Assembly: GCF_040954835.1 (NCBI RefSeq)
Contig: NC_090696.1
Coordinates: 75,577,722 to 75,641,721 of the forward strand
DNA: 64,000 nt
Reading direction: 5' to 3'
DNA from: Lepisosteus oculatus
Lineage: Eukaryota > Chordata > Actinopteri > Semionotiformes > Lepisosteidae
Part shown: in pieces, positions 60,856-64,000 of the stretch
Layout: every line of letters starts with the position of its first letter
Position numbering within the stretch: the first letter of the stretch is position 1
Notes under the pieces: model-generated
The model's input: only the letters and a program-made list of their open reading frames with translations
The model's database searches: none
What the model was told of the DNA's origin: nothing
Made by a program: the position numbers and the translations under genes

Positions 60856-62991
60856 AATGAGTGATGAATCATTTTCGTTTTCATTACAAACTGTGTGACT
60901 TAGGCATTTATCGATGTGACTTTTCGTGCTGCATCTACTGTAATGCCACATCTAAAAAAGAAATCTATAAATCAGATCGGCGTGACGCGTTCCATTAAAG
61001 TAAGCCCCTCGGGGATATTGGCGTCCGCTCTGCTCCGGCTCCGCTTCTGGCACTTTGCGATCGTTTGTTCTTGCCCAGGCAGAGCTAAAGGACAGTTACA
61101 ATGTCTGAGTCTCCCACCATCACTAATTGTGTGCGGAGACGAGTACTTCGCAGCTGTCTTCTGTTGAGGAGTTTGACCCGCTCCTGGTCTCTTCAGTCTG
61201 TCGTGTGGCACAGTCTGAGGTTTCATGAGATCGGAAGAGCTGCCGAACGCTGAAGAGATACAGCATCGTTTCGTTATTTTCAGACATTTGCATTTATCAA
61301 TTTGGCAGAGAGGGTGCGGTTAATGGTAATGTCATAAAGCAACAGCAATAAAATCACAGAAAACTGTAGACACAGAGTTATTGAAGTGCTGGGATGTTGT
61401 ATGGTGCTCAGCAAAAGGAAGTCGATCATGGGCCTGAGCGCTTTAAGTAGGTTCAGAAGAGATGTTCTGAAGAGTTTTCGGTTTCTTCCGGATGATGGCG
61501 AGTGAGCCTGCGGTAGGTGGGTCATTTCACCACCGGGGGGCAGCACAGAGTACATTCAGAATTGGGACTTACATTGGCCTGGGCAGAGGACCCTGATCTC
61601 CCTGCCCAAGCAGGAGCTGTGGTCTTGCAGGTGAGATCACAGTACAGTTGTAGGGTGGTAAATTGACCTGATTAGAGCAACTCTTTCTGGTGGCTGATCT
61701 TAAATACAAGGTCAGAAGCAGATCCTGATTCAGTCAGATTTTATGCCTAGTGGGGCAGTTGTACTCAACGGGGGGGATATGTCATCAGGGATCAAGTGCA
61801 AAAAAACACTACATTCTGTCAAAGGAATGGCTTTGAATCTTACAGGCCAGGAGCACTGGATCAGGATTGCTCACTGCAGGTGGTATTGCAAGCCAAACGA
61901 CAAATCTGTGCGCAGCCTGAGTCTGACAGCAGTTTGTCCGAAATAAATATGAGAAAGAAGTATAAAAGCATAATAATAATGAAAGTAGGATGTAGATGGA
62001 GCAGCTCAGGGAGCTAAGGGTTGACCAGGAAATGCACTGAATGTTTAGTGGCTGTGGCTGCCCTTTCCCTGCTGGGAAAGGTCATTGTCACTGAGTCTGA
62101 GAACGAGATTAATTCACTCTTCCTCCGACGTGTCGTAACTGTGAAATTAGCGGTGTGTTCAGCTGCTTCCTGTCTTCCTTTGTTTTAATTTGTAGCACTT
62201 TAGCCTGATAGAAGGGCCACGGACTCCTGCGCAGTCCTAACATTTAGACAGTGGGGTGGGGAAATGAACATTTCTCACAGGGCTCACGTTCTGTCTCTCA
62301 TGAATATGTGTGCTAGCATCTGCTTCGTAATGGGCAAACTGTTCCTCCATCCGTCTATCACTGGAGAGCTCTGTGGAGAGAGCAGCTGGGAGAAGGGTCT
62401 GTGTGAACCAGGGTCATCCATCGTTTCTCTACAAGCCACGCATCCCTGTTCCTCCTCGACGACTGCGTCCTGTGTGTTTGTGTTGGACGTGCCAATAAAT
62501 CAGATCTAGAAACCTTTTCCTGTTTTCTGCGCCACCCACTTAACTTGCATTTAATGAATTTTTCAGATTTGAAAGATTTTTCATCTGTATAATTAATCTT
62601 TCATAAGTTTAAATCCCAAAAAGTGCAGCGATTTGGAAAAATGTGGGTTGTGAAGAACAGAACGGGTGAAATGAGGCAAGTTTTGTGAAATTAGCACAAC
62701 ACTGATTTCATCTCCCATTTCGTCCCATTATGTTTATCCCTGGTGGATATAGTCTGAAGCTCTTTGATCTCGAGGACCTGGGAATTAACGTAGCAGATGG
62801 GAAATGATGGGAAACAGCTGCAGAGCATGACAGGCAGTGTGTGCCACGAATGACGCGTCTCTGAAGTAAAGATGGAGATTCCAAAACAAACGTAGCTTTG
62901 CCAGTCTGGGCAGTGAATATCTTAAAACCACAGAATGAACCCAAAATGAGGGCAGGTGGAAAGGTGACACGTGCATTAGGCGAGTTCCTCT

Positions 62992-63526
62992 TATAATAAT
63001 AATAATTAATTTAATAATAATTGCTTACACTTATATAGCGCTTTTTCTGGACACTCCACTCAAAGCTCTTTACAGGTAATGGGGACCCCCTCCACCACCA
63101 CCAGTGTGCAGCCCCACCTGGATGATGCGACGGCAGCCATAGTGCGCCAGAACACTCACCACACATCAGCTATCAGTGGGGAGGAGAGCAGAGTGATGAA
63201 GCCAGTTCATAGAGGGGGATTATTAGAAGGCCATGATTGGTAAGGGCCAATGGGGAAATTTGGCCAGGATGCCGGGGTTACACCCCTACTCTTTTCGAGA
63301 AACACCCTGGGATTTTTAATGACCACAGAGAATCAGGACCTTGGTTTTACGTCTCATCCGAAGGTCGGCGCCTGTTTACTGTATTCTTTCCCCATCACTA
63401 TACTGGGGCATTAGGACCCACATGGACGGCAGGGTGAGCGCCCCCTGCTGGCCCTACTAACACCTCTTCCAGCAGCAACCTTAGTTTTTCCCAGTAGGTC
63501 TCCCATCCAGGTACTGGCCAGGCTCT
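62992..63526 (-). mobile_element. 5S-SINE family copy, head partly replaced
   Basis: Minus-strand copy from the tail (AATAATAATTGCTTACACTT at its left end) through the body to the 5S C-box segment TACCTGGATGGGAGACCTAC. The outer part of the head diverges (GAGCCCAGAGCCTGGCCAG). A CTCF-like core AGCGCCCCCTGCTGG (minus-strand motif) is at 63437-63451. Confidence 0.86.
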
Positions 63527-63599
63527 GGGCTCCAGTGTGAGCCTGGTCGCTCTTAACAACCTCACGGTCCTTGCGGCGGGCGTGTGACAGGGCATGCAC

Positions 63600-63860
63600 G
63601 ACAGGCCCAGCAGAAGGACCTGGGCCGGGGCTCTCCAGCCAGCGGTGGTGCTTGTTCAGGGCGCTGGTGGAGCTCTGTGGCCTGGATGCTGCGGGTTCGA
63701 GCTGAGCCCCATTGGCAGGGTGGGGCTGTTATTCAGCCTGGGTCTCGTCGCCTCTGGGAGAAATGGCCGCTTGGCTTGCCAGTTCCCAGGGCGGGCGACA
63801 CGCCGGGTCCTCATCCAGGCAGGGACCGGGTCGCAGCTGTAAAAAATAAAAGAACAGCTA
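63600..63860 (+). mobile_element. Possible tRNA-derived SINE remnant
   Basis: B-box-like TGCGGGTTCGAGCTGAGCCC near 63689-63708, followed by a GC-rich body ending in GTCGCAGCTGTAAAAAATAA. Weak A-box candidate GGAGCTCTGTGGCCTGGAT upstream. The A-rich end suits a short retroposon, but no second copy exists in the window for comparison. Confidence 0.35.
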
Positions 63861-63963
63861 AGGATGTCTAGGCCCAGTGGGCAAGGGGAGGATATAAGCT
63901 ATCAGTGATTTCCAGGAAGAAGGGACGGCGAAAGTCCAGCCTGTCGTTCCTGTGTCCTTGCAG

Positions 63964-64000
63964 ACAGCAAAGGCAAGGAGACGGCGGCGATGAAGGCGGA
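63964..64000 (+). CDS. snx25: Sorting nexin 25, exon 7 (cut by window edge)
   Basis: Begins after GTGTCCTTGCAG. With two leading bases completing an Asp codon it encodes DSKGKETAAMKA, matching human KGKETAAMKADLL. The exon continues past the window; RGS, PX and nexin C-terminal domains should follow. Confidence 0.9.

Larger units (their letters stand above)
58509..63963 (+). other. snx25: snx25 intron 6
   Basis: 5.5-kb intron carrying two 5S-SINE copies (59740-60206 and 62992-63526), an unexplained minus-strand open frame (60427-60855) and a SINE-like stretch just before exon 7 (63600-63860). A CTCF-like CCACCGGGGGGCAG is near 61530. Otherwise nothing recognised. Confidence 0.6.

Overview
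This is a vertebrate nuclear genome window, most likely from a ray-finned fish. The protein-coding genes are split by GT-AG introns, lie in CpG-rich promoter regions and are embedded in fish-type repeats: 5S-rRNA-derived SINEs with L2-like tails, tRNA-derived SINEs, L2 fragments and Penelope-like remnants. A non-teleost such as a gar, bowfin or sturgeon is my guess from repeat style; I cannot prove the species.

Layout. (1) At 350-7446, minus strand, are four phase-compatible coding exons of a gene I do not recognise by name. It has an EF-hand-like domain and an RFX-type X-box upstream, and it runs off the left edge. Its introns hold a 42-bp minisatellite, an interstitial telomere-repeat block and an 850-bp solo LTR inserted into that block. 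(2) At 11250-13777, plus strand, is a complete four-exon ADP/ATP translocase of 298 aa (slc25a4). (3) At 15604-25172, minus strand, is a complete four-coding-exon cfap97 of 475 aa, convergent with slc25a4. (4) From 28522 to the right edge, plus strand, are the first seven coding exons of snx25: a two-helix membrane anchor followed by most of the PXA domain. Its large introns contain two further minisatellites, several SINEs, an L2 fragment, a 300-bp-arm inverted repeat and a Penelope-like remnant.

The order slc25a4 - cfap97 - snx25, with the same relative orientations, matches human 4q35.1. This supports naming the carrier slc25a4 rather than slc25a5 or slc25a6. cfap97 and the EF-hand gene are plausibly both cilia-related; slc25a4 (mitochondrial nucleotide exchange) and snx25 (endosomal sorting) are functionally unrelated neighbours.

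Exon limits were worked out by hand from splice consensus, reading phase and recalled family sequence. The most noteworthy items are the EF-hand gene, the minisatellite of repeated 5' splice-site-like motifs abutting one of its exons, the long inverted repeat in snx25 intron 4, hammerhead-ribozyme-like motifs in the Penelope-like remnants, and a 5S-derived SINE family whose copies carry CTCF-like cores.
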